A stretch of 64,000 bases of DNA from Saprospirales bacterium GYS_P2D (lineage in GTDB: Bacteria; Bacteroidota; Bacteroidia; Chitinophagales; Saprospiraceae). The stretch spans positions 353,577 through 417,576 of the forward strand of contig WUUP01000005.1 in the NCBI GenBank assembly GCA_009833045.1, read 5' to 3'. The position numbers and the translations under genes were made by a program. The first letter of the stretch is position 1, and every line of letters starts with the position of its first letter. The notes under the pieces are model-generated. The model did no database searches and was not told where the DNA came from. It was given only the letters and a program-made list of their open reading frames with translations. Shown here piece after piece: positions 35,348 to 44,437 of this stretch.

Positions 35348-35464
35348 CCGCCAGTATTTTAAGTGATTTTTAAGGCTCTTCGTCCAATTATTTTAGGTTT
35401 TTTACGGTTTTACTGGTGTAGACTTCAGAAATGAATTAAATTTCTACGATCAGTAGTAAAGTAG

Positions 35465-36715
35465 ATGAGAGCAATAGGTAATATCCTGATAGGAGTATTA
35501 TTGACCCTGAACCTGTGGGGGCAATACGATGATGAGATAGTACTCAATAATCCTTCATTTGAAGAAATACCTCATAAGGGAGGTGGAGCTTCTGATCTCG
35601 GTATCAGAGGATGGTATGACTGTGGTGAGATACAGTTTCCTCGAGAGACAGCACCAGATATCCACCCGATTAATGCTTGGGATGTAGAGATGCCTTCATC
35701 AGACGGTAGGACTTATCTCGGTATGGTAGTCCGGGACAATGACTCCTGGGAGTCCGTATCTCAGCGTATGAAGCAGCCATTAGAAGAAGGAAAATGTTAT
35801 CGCTTTTCGGTCGATCTGGCTAGGTCTATCTACTATGTCAGTGGCTCGAGAGTCACTCAGCAATTAGAAAATTATACAGAGCCAGCGGTTCTCAGGATAT
35901 GGGGAGGGACTGGTGTATGTGGACGTCAAGAGTTACTTGGAGAGTCTACGGTAATTGACAATAATGCTTGGGAAACATTTGAGTTTGAGTTTGAGCCAGG
36001 GCGAAATGTGAACTACTTTACTCTTGAAGCATTTTATGAGGTGCCTGTACTGATCCCTTACAATGGTCATGTCCTCCTGGATAACGCTACTACGATAGAG
36101 CAGATACCATGTGACGATGATGAGATATTCGCTGTCGAAGAGATCAAAAAAGAAGAGTCCAAGAAAAATACTGAACGGGCAATAGACCGGCCAAAGAAAG
36201 TAGAAGAAGAGATAGCTGCAGCTCCTGTAGTGGAGTCGACTCCTGAACCCAGAAAGGCTAAGCTGCTCACAGCTCTCGATGGTGCTACAGTCAAAAAAGG
36301 ACAAACTATCCGTATTGAAAATTTGTATTTCGCAGCGGACTCCTCTAAGATAGAATCCGAGTCATATGATGTCCTGGAGGAGGTATATGATTTTCTTCGG
36401 GACAATAGAAACATCGTGGTAGAAATAGGAGGGCATACGTCTACTGTACCATCCCATCAATACTGTAATCGTCTATCATCAGATCGAGCTAAAGAAGTAG
36501 CCTTCTACCTTGCACGAATGGGAATATCACCAAAGCGCCTTAAGTATAAAGGCTATGGTAAGAGACAGCCGATCGTCAAAAACGATAAATATGATATGGA
36601 GGCTCGCCAGATGAATCAGCGAGTGGAGATTAAGATATTAAGCTTAGACTACTCAGAGGCTACCGGCTTAATCTCAAATCCTAATGACTCTAAGTCCTCC
36701 CAGAAAGATGGATAA
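35465..36715 (+). CDS. OmpA-family outer-membrane-associated protein
   Basis: The 416-residue protein has a signal peptide (about residues 1-20, ending LWGQ), an N-terminal domain (25-210; NPSFEEIPHKGG, GWYDCGEIQFPRE) that looks like a beta-sandwich carbohydrate-binding-type module, a charged linker rich in Glu and Lys (220-265), and a C-terminal OmpA domain (about 285-395: YFAADSSKIESES, VVEIGGHTS, RLSSDRAKEVAFYL, YKGYGKRQP) that binds peptidoglycan. It probably links the outer membrane or surface to the cell wall. Its 3' end overlaps the convergent aroA coding region by 67 bases. Confidence 0.85.
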   Translation: MRAIGNILIGVLLTLNLWGQYDDEIVLNNPSFEEIPHKGGGASDLGIRGWYDCGEIQFPRETAPDIHPINAWDVEMPSSDGRTYLGMVVRDNDSWESVSQRMKQPLEEGKCYRFSVDLARSIYYVSGSRVTQQLENYTEPAVLRIWGGTGVCGRQELLGESTVIDNNAWETFEFEFEPGRNVNYFTLEAFYEVPVLIPYNGHVLLDNATTIEQIPCDDDEIFAVEEIKKEESKKNTERAIDRPKKVEEEIAAAPVVESTPEPRKAKLLTALDGATVKKGQTIRIENLYFAADSSKIESESYDVLEEVYDFLRDNRNIVVEIGGHTSTVPSHQYCNRLSSDRAKEVAFYLARMGISPKRLKYKGYGKRQPIVKNDKYDMEARQMNQRVEIKILSLDYSEATGLISNPNDSKSSQKDG

Positions 36716-37914
36716 GACTTACTGACTACTTCGGGCTTCTCAATACGTATAGGTCCTAATAGTGCCAATGGAGCGAATGCCATGGCCATGCGATGATCCT
36801 TGTAAGTCTCAAAGACTGGTATATCACCTTCTACCATTTTCACCTTTGGTCCGATACGATAGTATTCTTCAGCATCTACAGTTTTGTGGAGAGTGAAGGT
36901 GCCACCTATTTTCCTGAGTTCATGATCTACAGCATAGATGCGATCAGTCTCTTTGATCCGTAGTGTCTTCAGTCCTGAGAACACTCCTTCTATTCCATTG
37001 GCGGCACAGATCACTGCGATAGTCTGAGCGAGATCTGGCTGATTGATGAAGTTGTATTCAAAAGTGATGGACTGTTGTGCTCCTTCTTTGCTGAGATGTA
37101 AATTGTTCTTATCCCAGTCACTCTGGATGCCGAGCATACGGCCGATGCCGACCATGGCTGAGTCTCCTTGAGTACTTTCTTCAAATAAGCCTTTCAGAGT
37201 GATATTGGCCTCCTTAGCGAGGGCGGTTATGCCGTAGTAGTAAGAGCTGGCAGACCAGTCTGCTTCTACAGTGTAGTCTTTGGCTTGATAGGCTTGCGGT
37301 TTGATTTTTATGACCCCGGTTGACTTTTTATACTCGATGCCAAATTCTTCGAGTATGGCCAGTGTCATATTAAGGTATGACTCGGATACCATGTCGCCTT
37401 CCAGATGTAGCTCGAGACCATTGGGTAGGCAGGGTGCTATGAGTAATAGTGCAGTCAGGTATTGACTACTGATCCCTGCATTGACGGTTACTTTTTTGGC
37501 TTTATCCAGATTTTTTGGTTTCCCTATTTTGAGAGGAGGGTATCCATCTTTTTCGAGATAGTCGATCTGGCATCCGAGCTGACGTAAAGCATCTACGAGT
37601 GGACCTATAGGTCGCTCTTTCATGCGAGATGATCCGGTTAGTATTTGCTTACCTTTCTGTATGGAGAGATAAGCCGTGAGAAACCTGAAAGAGGTCCCAG
37701 CATGTCCTACATCATATTCTTTGATATCATCGCTCTCGAGGAGAGACTTGAGTATCTGTGTGTCATCGCTAGTTGAGAGCTTCTTGATTTTGAAGTCTTT
37801 TTTGCATAGAGCCTGGATGATCAGTGCTCGGTTGCTGATACTCTTAGATCCATCCAGTTTTATCTTACCATTGATGATCCCAGTAGGGTGGCTTATCTCG
37901 ATTACTTTAGTCAT
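36649..37914 (-). CDS. aroA: 3-phosphoshikimate 1-carboxyvinyltransferase (EPSP synthase)
   Basis: The sixth shikimate-pathway enzyme, joining phosphoenolpyruvate to shikimate-3-phosphate. The 421 residues include KLDGSKSISNRALI near the N-terminus, HAGTSFRFLTAYLS in place of the usual NxGTxxR(P) motif, SSQYLTALLLIAP, and the C-terminal KETDRIYAVDHELRKIG and YKDHRMAMAFAPLAL with the DHR/K catalytic signature. The variant AGTSFRF loop is frequent in Bacteroidota and may affect glyphosate sensitivity. aroB lies 2.8 kb away on the other strand. The gene precedes no other on its strand; its upstream neighbour is an OsmC gene 10 bases away. Confidence 0.93.
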   Translation of the reverse strand: MTKVIEISHPTGIINGKIKLDGSKSISNRALIIQALCKKDFKIKKLSTSDDTQILKSLLESDDIKEYDVGHAGTSFRFLTAYLSIQKGKQILTGSSRMKERPIGPLVDALRQLGCQIDYLEKDGYPPLKIGKPKNLDKAKKVTVNAGISSQYLTALLLIAPCLPNGLELHLEGDMVSESYLNMTLAILEEFGIEYKKSTGVIKIKPQAYQAKDYTVEADWSASSYYYGITALAKEANITLKGLFEESTQGDSAMVGIGRMLGIQSDWDKNNLHLSKEGAQQSITFEYNFINQPDLAQTIAVICAANGIEGVFSGLKTLRIKETDRIYAVDHELRKIGGTFTLHKTVDAEEYYRIGPKVKMVEGDIPVFETYKDHRMAMAFAPLALLGPIRIEKPEVVSKSYPSFWEDLESLGFEIKPVASE

Positions 37915-37924
37915 GATCTGTGAT

Positions 37925-38332
37925 TTAGGCCCAGACGAATGTGATATTTTGATTGATATCTGGATGTAGGGAGAGCGCTACTGGACATGTCAGTGCTGCT
38001 TTTTCGAGCATTTTTTTATCCTTATCACTGTAGTCATTTGCTGGCATCGTGACCGTGATATGTACATCAGAGATCCTTCTGGGGCCTGAGGCCATGACCT
38101 TTGTGATCTCGGCAGTAGCACCATCTATATCGAGATTGCTCTGATTAGCTTTGATGCCCATGATGGTGATCAGACAGCTCGCCAGTGCGGTAGCGACGAG
38201 ATCAGTCGGCGAAAAAGCTTCTCCCTTACCATTATTATCGGTCGGGGCATCAGTGATGATGCTTTCACCAGATTTAATATGTGTCGCTTTAGTCCGTAGC
38301 TGACCCTGATAGATTACTTGTGACGTCGCCAT
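37925..38332 (-). CDS. OsmC-family protein
   Basis: OsmC-type proteins are small thiol-dependent peroxidases acting on organic hydroperoxides. From Met at 38332 ([14 protein letters not shown]) the product is 135 residues, the usual length; an upstream Met at 38395 would add 21 residues of unlike character. The key blocks are [21 protein letters not shown], seen in part as [14 protein letters not shown] with one redox Cys, and [17 protein letters not shown] with the second Cys. The chosen start lies inside the phoH-like gene end by 44 bases, suggesting translational coupling. Confidence 0.88.
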   Translation of the reverse strand: MATSQVIYQGQLRTKATHIKSGESIITDAPTDNNGKGEAFSPTDLVATALASCLITIMGIKANQSNLDIDGATAEITKVMASGPRRISDVHITVTMPANDYSDKDKKMLEKAALTCPVALSLHPDINQNITFVWA

Positions 38333-39449
38333 GCTTCTGATCATTTGGTTTAGCTGGCGAATGTACAGCATTTTCGATGTTTTTCTTTTGATCATAAGCC
38401 TTTATTATGGCTTTGACCAAGCGGTGACGTACTACATCATCAGCTGTGAGAAACAAGGTAGCTATACCATCAATATTGGATAAGATGTCGATCCCATCTA
38501 TCAGACCTGATCGCTGACGTCTCGGTAGATCTATCTGTGAGAGATCTCCAGTGATGATACACTTAGCACTCGGACCCAGACGTGTGAGAAACATTTTCAG
38601 CTGCATATTCGTAGTATTCTGAGCTTCATCGAGTATGATGAATGCATTGTCCAGAGTCCTACCTCTCATGAAAGCCAGTGGCGCTACCTCGATAGTCCGA
38701 TTAGCCATAAACTGTGCTAACTTATCAGTAGGTAGCATGTCTTCGAGTGCATCGTAGAGCGGTCGTAGGTAGGGATCTACTTTGTCTTTGAGATCTCCTG
38801 GGAGAAATCCCAAGCTTTCTCCTGCTTCTACAGCAGGTCGAGTCAGTATTATTTTTTTGACTAGTCGATTTTTGAGGGCTCTGACGGCCAATGCTACTGC
38901 TGTGTAGGTTTTCCCAGTTCCAGCTGGACCTAAGGCAAAAACTATATCATTAGTCTCTGATAGCTCTACCAGTCGTTTTTGATTGCGAGTACGAGCTTTT
39001 ATTTTTTTACCGCCATTACCATATACGATGACATTTGCTGAGTCATTACTGCTGCTGACATGGTTATATGGATTGAAGTCTGACACGATGTCCATCACGG
39101 CATGTTTAGGTAGTTCATTGTTTTCTCTGATGATCTTGATCAGTGCTTCAAATTTGCTTTTCACCTTTTGAGCGAGTTTCTTTTCTCCGGTGATTTTGAT
39201 CTGGCTACCTCTCGACAATATCGTTACTTCTGGAAAGGCATTTTTGATCAGATTGAGTTTTGCATTTTTAGCACCATATAGCTCTCGAGGATCGATACCG
39301 TCTAATGTGAGTACGATATCACTTTGGTACTTCTTTTCTTTAGTCTTTATGCTATTTTCTATGATGTTCGCTTTTAGTATATGACATGTGTACATCCTTT
39401 GGGGCGAGTTTTCTGAACTCAACCCTAAGACTTCTCCAATATTAGGCAA
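38289..39449 (-). CDS. PhoH-like ATPase/helicase
   Basis: PhoH proteins are ATPases linked to RNA metabolism. The 386 residues contain an N-terminal KH-like segment ([20 protein letters not shown]), Walker A GPAGTGKT (174-181), [18 protein letters not shown], the DEAQN Walker B motif ([10 protein letters not shown]) and [12 protein letters not shown]. Met19 (39395) is an alternative start and the first 18 residues look unstructured. A poorly conserved C-terminal tail (about 25 residues) overlaps the OsmC gene start. In many bacteria phoH adjoins ybeY; it does not here. Confidence 0.9.
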   Translation of the reverse strand: MPNIGEVLGLSSENSPQRMYTCHILKANIIENSIKTKEKKYQSDIVLTLDGIDPRELYGAKNAKLNLIKNAFPEVTILSRGSQIKITGEKKLAQKVKSKFEALIKIIRENNELPKHAVMDIVSDFNPYNHVSSSNDSANVIVYGNGGKKIKARTRNQKRLVELSETNDIVFALGPAGTGKTYTAVALAVRALKNRLVKKIILTRPAVEAGESLGFLPGDLKDKVDPYLRPLYDALEDMLPTDKLAQFMANRTIEVAPLAFMRGRTLDNAFIILDEAQNTTNMQLKMFLTRLGPSAKCIITGDLSQIDLPRRQRSGLIDGIDILSNIDGIATLFLTADDVVRHRLVKAIIKAYDQKKNIENAVHSPAKPNDQKHGDVTSNLSGSATD

Positions 39450-39647
39450 AATCCAAATTTGAACGAGCTTTCAAGTCTCCTTTTATCGTGACTTTTGTCA
39501 TCCTTAACCTTTTGGACATATCCGCTATGCCTTAGATGAGCCATGAGCTGCACAGTACCAAGCAAAACGAGAATGAATGATAAATAGTTTCAAAACTGCC
39601 ATAGCCTGATTATTTTCTTTTTCTTTGGCCTAAATTCTTGATCCTCT

Positions 39648-40415
39648 ATGGGTTTAGTCACTTTGATATCAGATTTTGGAGATAAGGACTACTATGTAGC
39701 ACTGCTCAAGGCAGCCATTTTGCGTCATGATAGTAGCTCAATGATGGTAGACGTGACACATAGTATCCATCGTCATGATATCATGGAGGCGAGCTTTTTT
39801 TGTCAGGGAGTATATTCTCGGTTTCCTTTGGGGACGATACATCTGGTAGCTGTTAATTCATTTTACTCAGTAGACAGCGAGCTTATATTTTTTGAGAGAG
39901 AAGGTCACTATTTCGTAGGGCCTAATAATGGTGTATTCCCTTTAGTGTTTCCTGATCTTGACTACAGTCAAGTATATAAACTCCAATCCAATCTCGATGT
40001 GGACAATCAATATGAGCTACTCGGCATGCTCGTGAGCCAACTGGCAGTGGGACAGCCATTTGATGAGATCGGGCTGCCTGTAGGGCATCTTGAGCAGAAG
40101 ATATCCCTGCTCCCGGTCATCACCTCTCAGCAGATCAGAGCTACGATAGTGCACATAGATCAGTTTGGCAATGTGATAGTCAATCTTGATCATGATACTT
40201 TTCAGAAGATCAGACAGGGGCGAGACTATGCGATCTACTATAAGAGTAAGGATCCGATCACGTCGATCTCATATGGCTACAGTGATACTCCGATAGGAGA
40301 TGTCTGTGCTTTTTTTAACACGATAGGTTTTCTTGAGATAGCGGTCAATATGGGTAATGCTCATGAACTGCTTAATCTCAATAAGAATGAAACCATCCAG
40401 ATAAATTTTCTGTAA
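39648..40415 (+). CDS. SAM hydroxide adenosyltransferase family protein (DUF62)
   Basis: Family enzymes hydrolyse S-adenosylmethionine to adenosine and methionine, and are relatives of fluorinase and chlorinase. The 255-residue protein has the N-terminal ISDFGDKDYYVALLKAAI, VGPNNGVFPLVF and VIVNLDHDTFQ, with the usual two-domain length. Conserved Asp and Asn positions fit the hydroxide-adenosyltransferase group rather than halogenases, which are rare. It begins a plus-strand run with the monooxygenase-like gene (3 bases apart) and aroB (1 base further), so these are likely one unit. Its physiological role is not known. Confidence 0.88.
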   Translation: MGLVTLISDFGDKDYYVALLKAAILRHDSSSMMVDVTHSIHRHDIMEASFFCQGVYSRFPLGTIHLVAVNSFYSVDSELIFFEREGHYFVGPNNGVFPLVFPDLDYSQVYKLQSNLDVDNQYELLGMLVSQLAVGQPFDEIGLPVGHLEQKISLLPVITSQQIRATIVHIDQFGNVIVNLDHDTFQKIRQGRDYAIYYKSKDPITSISYGYSDTPIGDVCAFFNTIGFLEIAVNMGNAHELLNLNKNETIQINFL

Positions 40416-40418
40416 GCT

Positions 40419-40715
40419 ATGATCACTCGGATAGTCAAGATGCAGTTTGCTCCAGAGCATGTGCCTACTTTTTTAGCCATGTTTGACGAGGTGAAAGAAA
40501 AGATAAGAGCGGTAGATGGGTGTGAGCACTTGACGCTATATCAGGACATCCATCATCCGGGTACGATATTCACCTATAGCTACTGGCAGAGAGAGGAGGA
40601 TCTGGAGGCATATAGACATTCAGAGTTATTTCGCACGACATGGGCCCGGACTAAGCAGTGGTTTGATGGCAAACCAGTGGCCTGGAGTGTGAATGCCTTG
40701 CATACATTAAACTAA
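40419..40715 (+). CDS. ABM-domain protein (putative quinol monooxygenase-like)
   Basis: A 98-residue protein with the ferredoxin-like ABM fold: MITRIVKMQFAPEHVPTFLA, GCEHLTLYQDIHHPGTIFTY and EEDLEAYRHSELFRTTWA. Family members include small heme- or quinone-acting monooxygenases, but many are of unknown activity. It sits between the DUF62 gene and aroB with almost no spacing, so it is surely co-transcribed with both. Dimer formation would be usual. No specific substrate can be named. Confidence 0.82.
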   Translation: MITRIVKMQFAPEHVPTFLAMFDEVKEKIRAVDGCEHLTLYQDIHHPGTIFTYSYWQREEDLEAYRHSELFRTTWARTKQWFDGKPVAWSVNALHTLN

Positions 40716-40716
40716 G

Positions 40717-41775
40717 ATGATGAAGTATATACAGCTGACAGACTATCAGATCATGTATGGTGATATCGATCAGGCACTCGCAGAGTATCTGGAAGGGCGA
40801 TCGTATACCTCGATATTCATCATCGTCGACGAAAACACCAAAGAGCACTGCCTGCCTCTGGTCAAAAGTGTGAAAGGCTATCACCTCATAGAGATCAAAA
40901 GTGGAGAGCTCCATAAAAATCTCAGTACCTGCCAAGAGATATGGTCGGCTATGGCCAAAGCTGGAGCGGACCGTCACAGTCTTGTGATAGATCTGGGCGG
41001 AGGTGTGATCGGAGATATGGGAGGATTCGCCGCATCTTGCTATATGCGAGGTGTAGATTTCGTACAGGTACCGACGACACTATTGTCTCAGGTAGATGCA
41101 TCTGTGGGAGGAAAGTTGGCAGTAGATTTTCAGGGATTGAAAAATTTCATTGGCTTATTTAAGAATCCAAAGTCGGTCATCGTAGATCCACAGTGTATCC
41201 AGACGCTCATACCGGCTGAGCTCCGATCTGGCTATGCGGAGATGATCAAACATGCACTCATCCAAGATGCAAATATTTGGGATCGGATCACTGGTATAGC
41301 TAATTGGCGAGAGCTGGACTGGCAGGAGGAGATCTTTGCCTCTGTCCTGATCAAGAAGAAAGTCGTAGAAGAAGATCCTACAGAGAAGGGACTTCGTAAG
41401 ATTCTCAATTTTGGCCACACCATCGGACATGCGGTGGAGTCACTGTCCTTTGAGACAGATCAACCTTTTCTCCATGGAGAGGCGATAGCCATCGGTATGA
41501 TCTGCGAAGCTTATATCTCGACACAGCGATGTGGTCTGAGTCAAGCAGCATTAGGAGACATCCAAAACTATATCCTCAATGTTTATCCTGATCTCGACCT
41601 CGAGATACTAAATAGGAAAGAAGAGATCCTCGAAAAACTCAAGAGTGATAAGAAGAATAAAGGCGGACGATATCTTTTTGCACTACTGAGGGGTATAGGA
41701 GATGCTGTCTATGATATCGACGTGTCAGCGGAGGAGATTTTTGCATCACTGGATTATTTACTTGCTCAGTCATAA
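40717..41775 (+). CDS. aroB: 3-dehydroquinate synthase
   Basis: The second shikimate-pathway enzyme, using NAD and a metal to cyclise DAHP. The 352 residues hold the NAD-binding GGGVIGDMGGFAASCYMRG, VPTTLLSQVDASVGGK, the metal-binding region RKILNFGHTIGHAVE with two His residues, and LHGEAIAIGM. It follows the ABM gene by one base and precedes the two penicillin-binding protein genes by 33 bases. Confidence 0.95.
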   Translation: MMKYIQLTDYQIMYGDIDQALAEYLEGRSYTSIFIIVDENTKEHCLPLVKSVKGYHLIEIKSGELHKNLSTCQEIWSAMAKAGADRHSLVIDLGGGVIGDMGGFAASCYMRGVDFVQVPTTLLSQVDASVGGKLAVDFQGLKNFIGLFKNPKSVIVDPQCIQTLIPAELRSGYAEMIKHALIQDANIWDRITGIANWRELDWQEEIFASVLIKKKVVEEDPTEKGLRKILNFGHTIGHAVESLSFETDQPFLHGEAIAIGMICEAYISTQRCGLSQAALGDIQNYILNVYPDLDLEILNRKEEILEKLKSDKKNKGGRYLFALLRGIGDAVYDIDVSAEEIFASLDYLLAQS

Positions 41776-41808
41776 TATTCTCACAGAATAGTAGTTGATT
41801 CATATGAT

Positions 41809-44265
41809 ATGGATCAAAAGTTATTCGGGAGATATTCTTTCAAATCGGTTTTCATTACGATGTGGGCGCTGGCATTAGCTGGAGTCCTGTTTGCAGCATT
41901 AGTATTCATCTATGTCGCTAAGACTAAGATGCCCAATACATCAGAGCTGGAGAATCCAAAATTTGAAGAGGCGACCATCGTATATTCTTCTGATGGAGTG
42001 GAGTTGGATCGATATTTTCGTAAGAATAGGGAGTGGGTACAGTTTGAAGAGTTAAATCCTTATCTCATAGACGCCCTGATCGCTACAGAGGATCACCGAT
42101 ATTTTGGTCATAGCGGTATAGATGGTCCTGGAGTGATGAGAGCGATTGCCTTTTTCGGCACGAGGGGAGGAGCGAGTACGATCACACAGCAGCTGGCGCT
42201 GCAGTTTTTCACACCCTTGAGATCTTCTAATGTATTTAAGCGGATCTGGCAAAAAGTCAAAGAGTGGGTCATCGCTGTAGAGTTTGAGCGCAGATATACT
42301 AAGGAGGAGATCATAGCTATGTATTTTAACAAATATGACTTCATCTATGGAGCGAATGGTGTAGGTGCAGCAGCTCGTGTATATTTTGGTAAGGATCAGC
42401 GACAGCTATCTATAAATGAATCAGCCATGCTCGTAGGTATGCTCAAGAATGCCTATTATTTTAATCCTCATAGATTTCCAGATAGAGCGTCTAATCGTCG
42501 TAAGACAGTGCTCTCGCAGATGCGTAAGAGAGGATATATTACTGCAGAAGAGTATGCCGAGCAGCGATCTCAAGAGCTGGACATGTCAAAATTCAGAAGA
42601 AAGGAAAATTATAATGGGATCGCACCATACTTCATGGCAGAGCTCAAAAAATATGTGCGTAATACACTGGCTGATAATGGCATTACGAAGCCAGGTGGAG
42701 AGGCATATGATCTGGATATGGATGGTCTGAGAATCTACACAACGATTGACTCTCGCTATCAGCGACATGCTGAGTCTGCTATGAAAAAGCACATGACTAC
42801 TGTGCAGAATAACTTCTTTAAAGAGTGGGGTAGCCGTGATCCATGGACCTACACAGAAGAAGGTCAATCTACTACAGCTCGTACTGCCATATTAAATAAT
42901 GCTGTCGAATCCTCCGAGCGCTACCAGAGCCTGAGAAATAGGTACCTATCAGCTATATCGAGTGAAATCTCTAAAAATATAGATGATGTCCGTCTATGGA
43001 ATACTGATATCATCCGGATGCTCAGAGCGGAGAGTCGTCCGCAGTATCTCGACGAGCTCAATGAGCGCAACTCGATCAGTCGAGCTCAACAGAAAAAATA
43101 TCTTGAGATCATAGATTCTAAATATTGGCCAAGGCTTAAGAAGGCTTGGTATGATCTCGAGCAAGCGGTGCGGGCCGACTTCAGCAGAAAGCGTCAGATG
43201 AAAGTCTACTCTCACAATGGTATGGTGACTAAGACAATGTCACCAATGGACTCTATCAAGTATATGCTCAATCATATGCAGATAGGATCTGTGGCCATGG
43301 ATCCCCGGACCGGGCATGTCAAGTCTTGGATCGGAGGTATCGATTTTGATCACTGGAAATACGATCATGTCACGTCCAATCGACAGGCAGGAAGTACATT
43401 CAAACCATTCATATATACAGCAGCATTGATGAATGGAATATCCCCCTGCTGGAAAGTAGAGGATATCCAATATACCATCCCAGCTAACGATCCTAACTTC
43501 AAACTCTCTAAAAGCTGGTCTCCCAAAAATGCTCGTGGCACATTCTCTAATGAGGAAGTGACTCTCAAGGATGCACTAAAGAGCTCGCTCAATTCTGCTT
43601 CCGTCTGGCTGATCACCCAGTTGGGCTCCGTAGATGAGGTCATATCTCTCACTGAGTCTATGGGTATAGGAGCGGGCAAGGTGCCGAGATATCCATCCAT
43701 TGTATTGGGCACACCCGAGGTATCAGTATTAGAGATGACTACTGCCTACAGCACCTTTGCTAATAGAGGTATCACTGTCAAGCCCGTCTTCATCGAGCAT
43801 ATTGAGGATAAAAATGGTATTACTATTTTTGAGAGTGAGGTGTCTGAGCATAGGTCTATCCCCGAGGACTACAGCTATGCGATGGTCGAGATGCTCAAGC
43901 ATGCCGGGAGTAGTATCGCCTGGCAGATCAAGACGGACTATGGTGGCAAGACTGGTACCACCAATGATCACGTAGATGGATGGTTTATGGGGATCACGCC
44001 TGAGCTCGTGGTGGGTACATGGGTAGGAGGAGAGTACCCTTGGATTCGATTTACTAATTTTAATCTGGGTCAAGGTGGAGTCATGGCCCGCCCATTTTAT
44101 GTAGAGTACATGAAGCGTATCGAGTCAGATCGTGATATTAATTTTAATACGGAGGCTCGATTTACCTATCCAGGAGACCTCGATATCACATTGGACTGTA
44201 GTCAGTATGAGCAGAAGAGCCCGAGCTCGGAGGAGTTTGATGAAGAGTTTGATGATCCGTTTTAG
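41809..44265 (+). CDS. Class A penicillin-binding protein 1 (PBP1A-type), first copy
   Basis: A bifunctional peptidoglycan polymerase and crosslinker. One N-terminal membrane helix (about residues 14-36) is followed by a GT51 transglycosylase with catalytic Glu94 (ATEDHRYFGHSGID) and ASTITQQLALQ. The transpeptidase has Ser529 (GSTFKPF), the SLN motif (SSLNSASVWL) and Lys714 (GGKTGTTND). Between the two domains lies a long helical insert (about 320-460) present also in the neighbouring paralogue. The acidic tail (SEEFDEEFDDPF) is notable. The Met at 41809 was taken; one at 41804 is out of frame. A terminator-like hairpin separates it from the second copy. Confidence 0.95.
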   Translation: MDQKLFGRYSFKSVFITMWALALAGVLFAALVFIYVAKTKMPNTSELENPKFEEATIVYSSDGVELDRYFRKNREWVQFEELNPYLIDALIATEDHRYFGHSGIDGPGVMRAIAFFGTRGGASTITQQLALQFFTPLRSSNVFKRIWQKVKEWVIAVEFERRYTKEEIIAMYFNKYDFIYGANGVGAAARVYFGKDQRQLSINESAMLVGMLKNAYYFNPHRFPDRASNRRKTVLSQMRKRGYITAEEYAEQRSQELDMSKFRRKENYNGIAPYFMAELKKYVRNTLADNGITKPGGEAYDLDMDGLRIYTTIDSRYQRHAESAMKKHMTTVQNNFFKEWGSRDPWTYTEEGQSTTARTAILNNAVESSERYQSLRNRYLSAISSEISKNIDDVRLWNTDIIRMLRAESRPQYLDELNERNSISRAQQKKYLEIIDSKYWPRLKKAWYDLEQAVRADFSRKRQMKVYSHNGMVTKTMSPMDSIKYMLNHMQIGSVAMDPRTGHVKSWIGGIDFDHWKYDHVTSNRQAGSTFKPFIYTAALMNGISPCWKVEDIQYTIPANDPNFKLSKSWSPKNARGTFSNEEVTLKDALKSSLNSASVWLITQLGSVDEVISLTESMGIGAGKVPRYPSIVLGTPEVSVLEMTTAYSTFANRGITVKPVFIEHIEDKNGITIFESEVSEHRSIPEDYSYAMVEMLKHAGSSIAWQIKTDYGGKTGTTNDHVDGWFMGITPELVVGTWVGGEYPWIRFTNFNLGQGGVMARPFYVEYMKRIESDRDINFNTEARFTYPGDLDITLDCSQYEQKSPSSEEFDEEFDDPF

Positions 44266-44304
44266 AAATTCTTGGTTATGCGTGACTCACTAATGTAATC
44301 TCAC

Positions 44305-44342
44305 AAAGTCAGTTCGTTTTCTTGTTCAGTTGAACTGACTTT
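44305..44342 (+). terminator. Terminator-like hairpin between the two PBP genes
   Basis: AAAGTCAGTTC (44305-44315) pairs perfectly with GAACTGACTTT (44332-44342), an 11-bp stem with a 16-base loop. The following bases are T-rich but interrupted (TGTTGCTTCC). It lies 40 bases after the first PBP gene. Confidence 0.6.
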
Positions 44343-44419
44343 TGTTGCTTCCTTCTCCTTTTACAGAAAGAATCGATCGCTTAGATCACTGACACTTTTA
44401 AAATAGCGATATTCGCATA

Positions 44420-44427
44420 TATTTTTG
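44420..44427 (+). promoter_or_regulatory. Probable promoter -7 element of the second PBP gene
   Basis: TATTTTTG matches TAnnTTTG and lies 10 bases before ATG at 44438, giving a very short leader. No clear -33 TTG. Together with the hairpin upstream it suggests that the two PBP genes are separately transcribed. Confidence 0.42.
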
Positions 44428-44437
44428 TGGAGCGACT

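Noticed and set aside
38333..38395. Upstream start for the OsmC-family protein
   Set aside because: The added 21 residues lie inside the phoH-like gene, are basic and unlike OsmC N-termini; Met at 38332 gives the normal length.
42108..42344. Long minus-strand open frames inside the PBP, atpD, pcrA and other genes
   Set aside because: They are opposite-strand shadows of clearly coding genes with catalytic motifs and have no features of their own.
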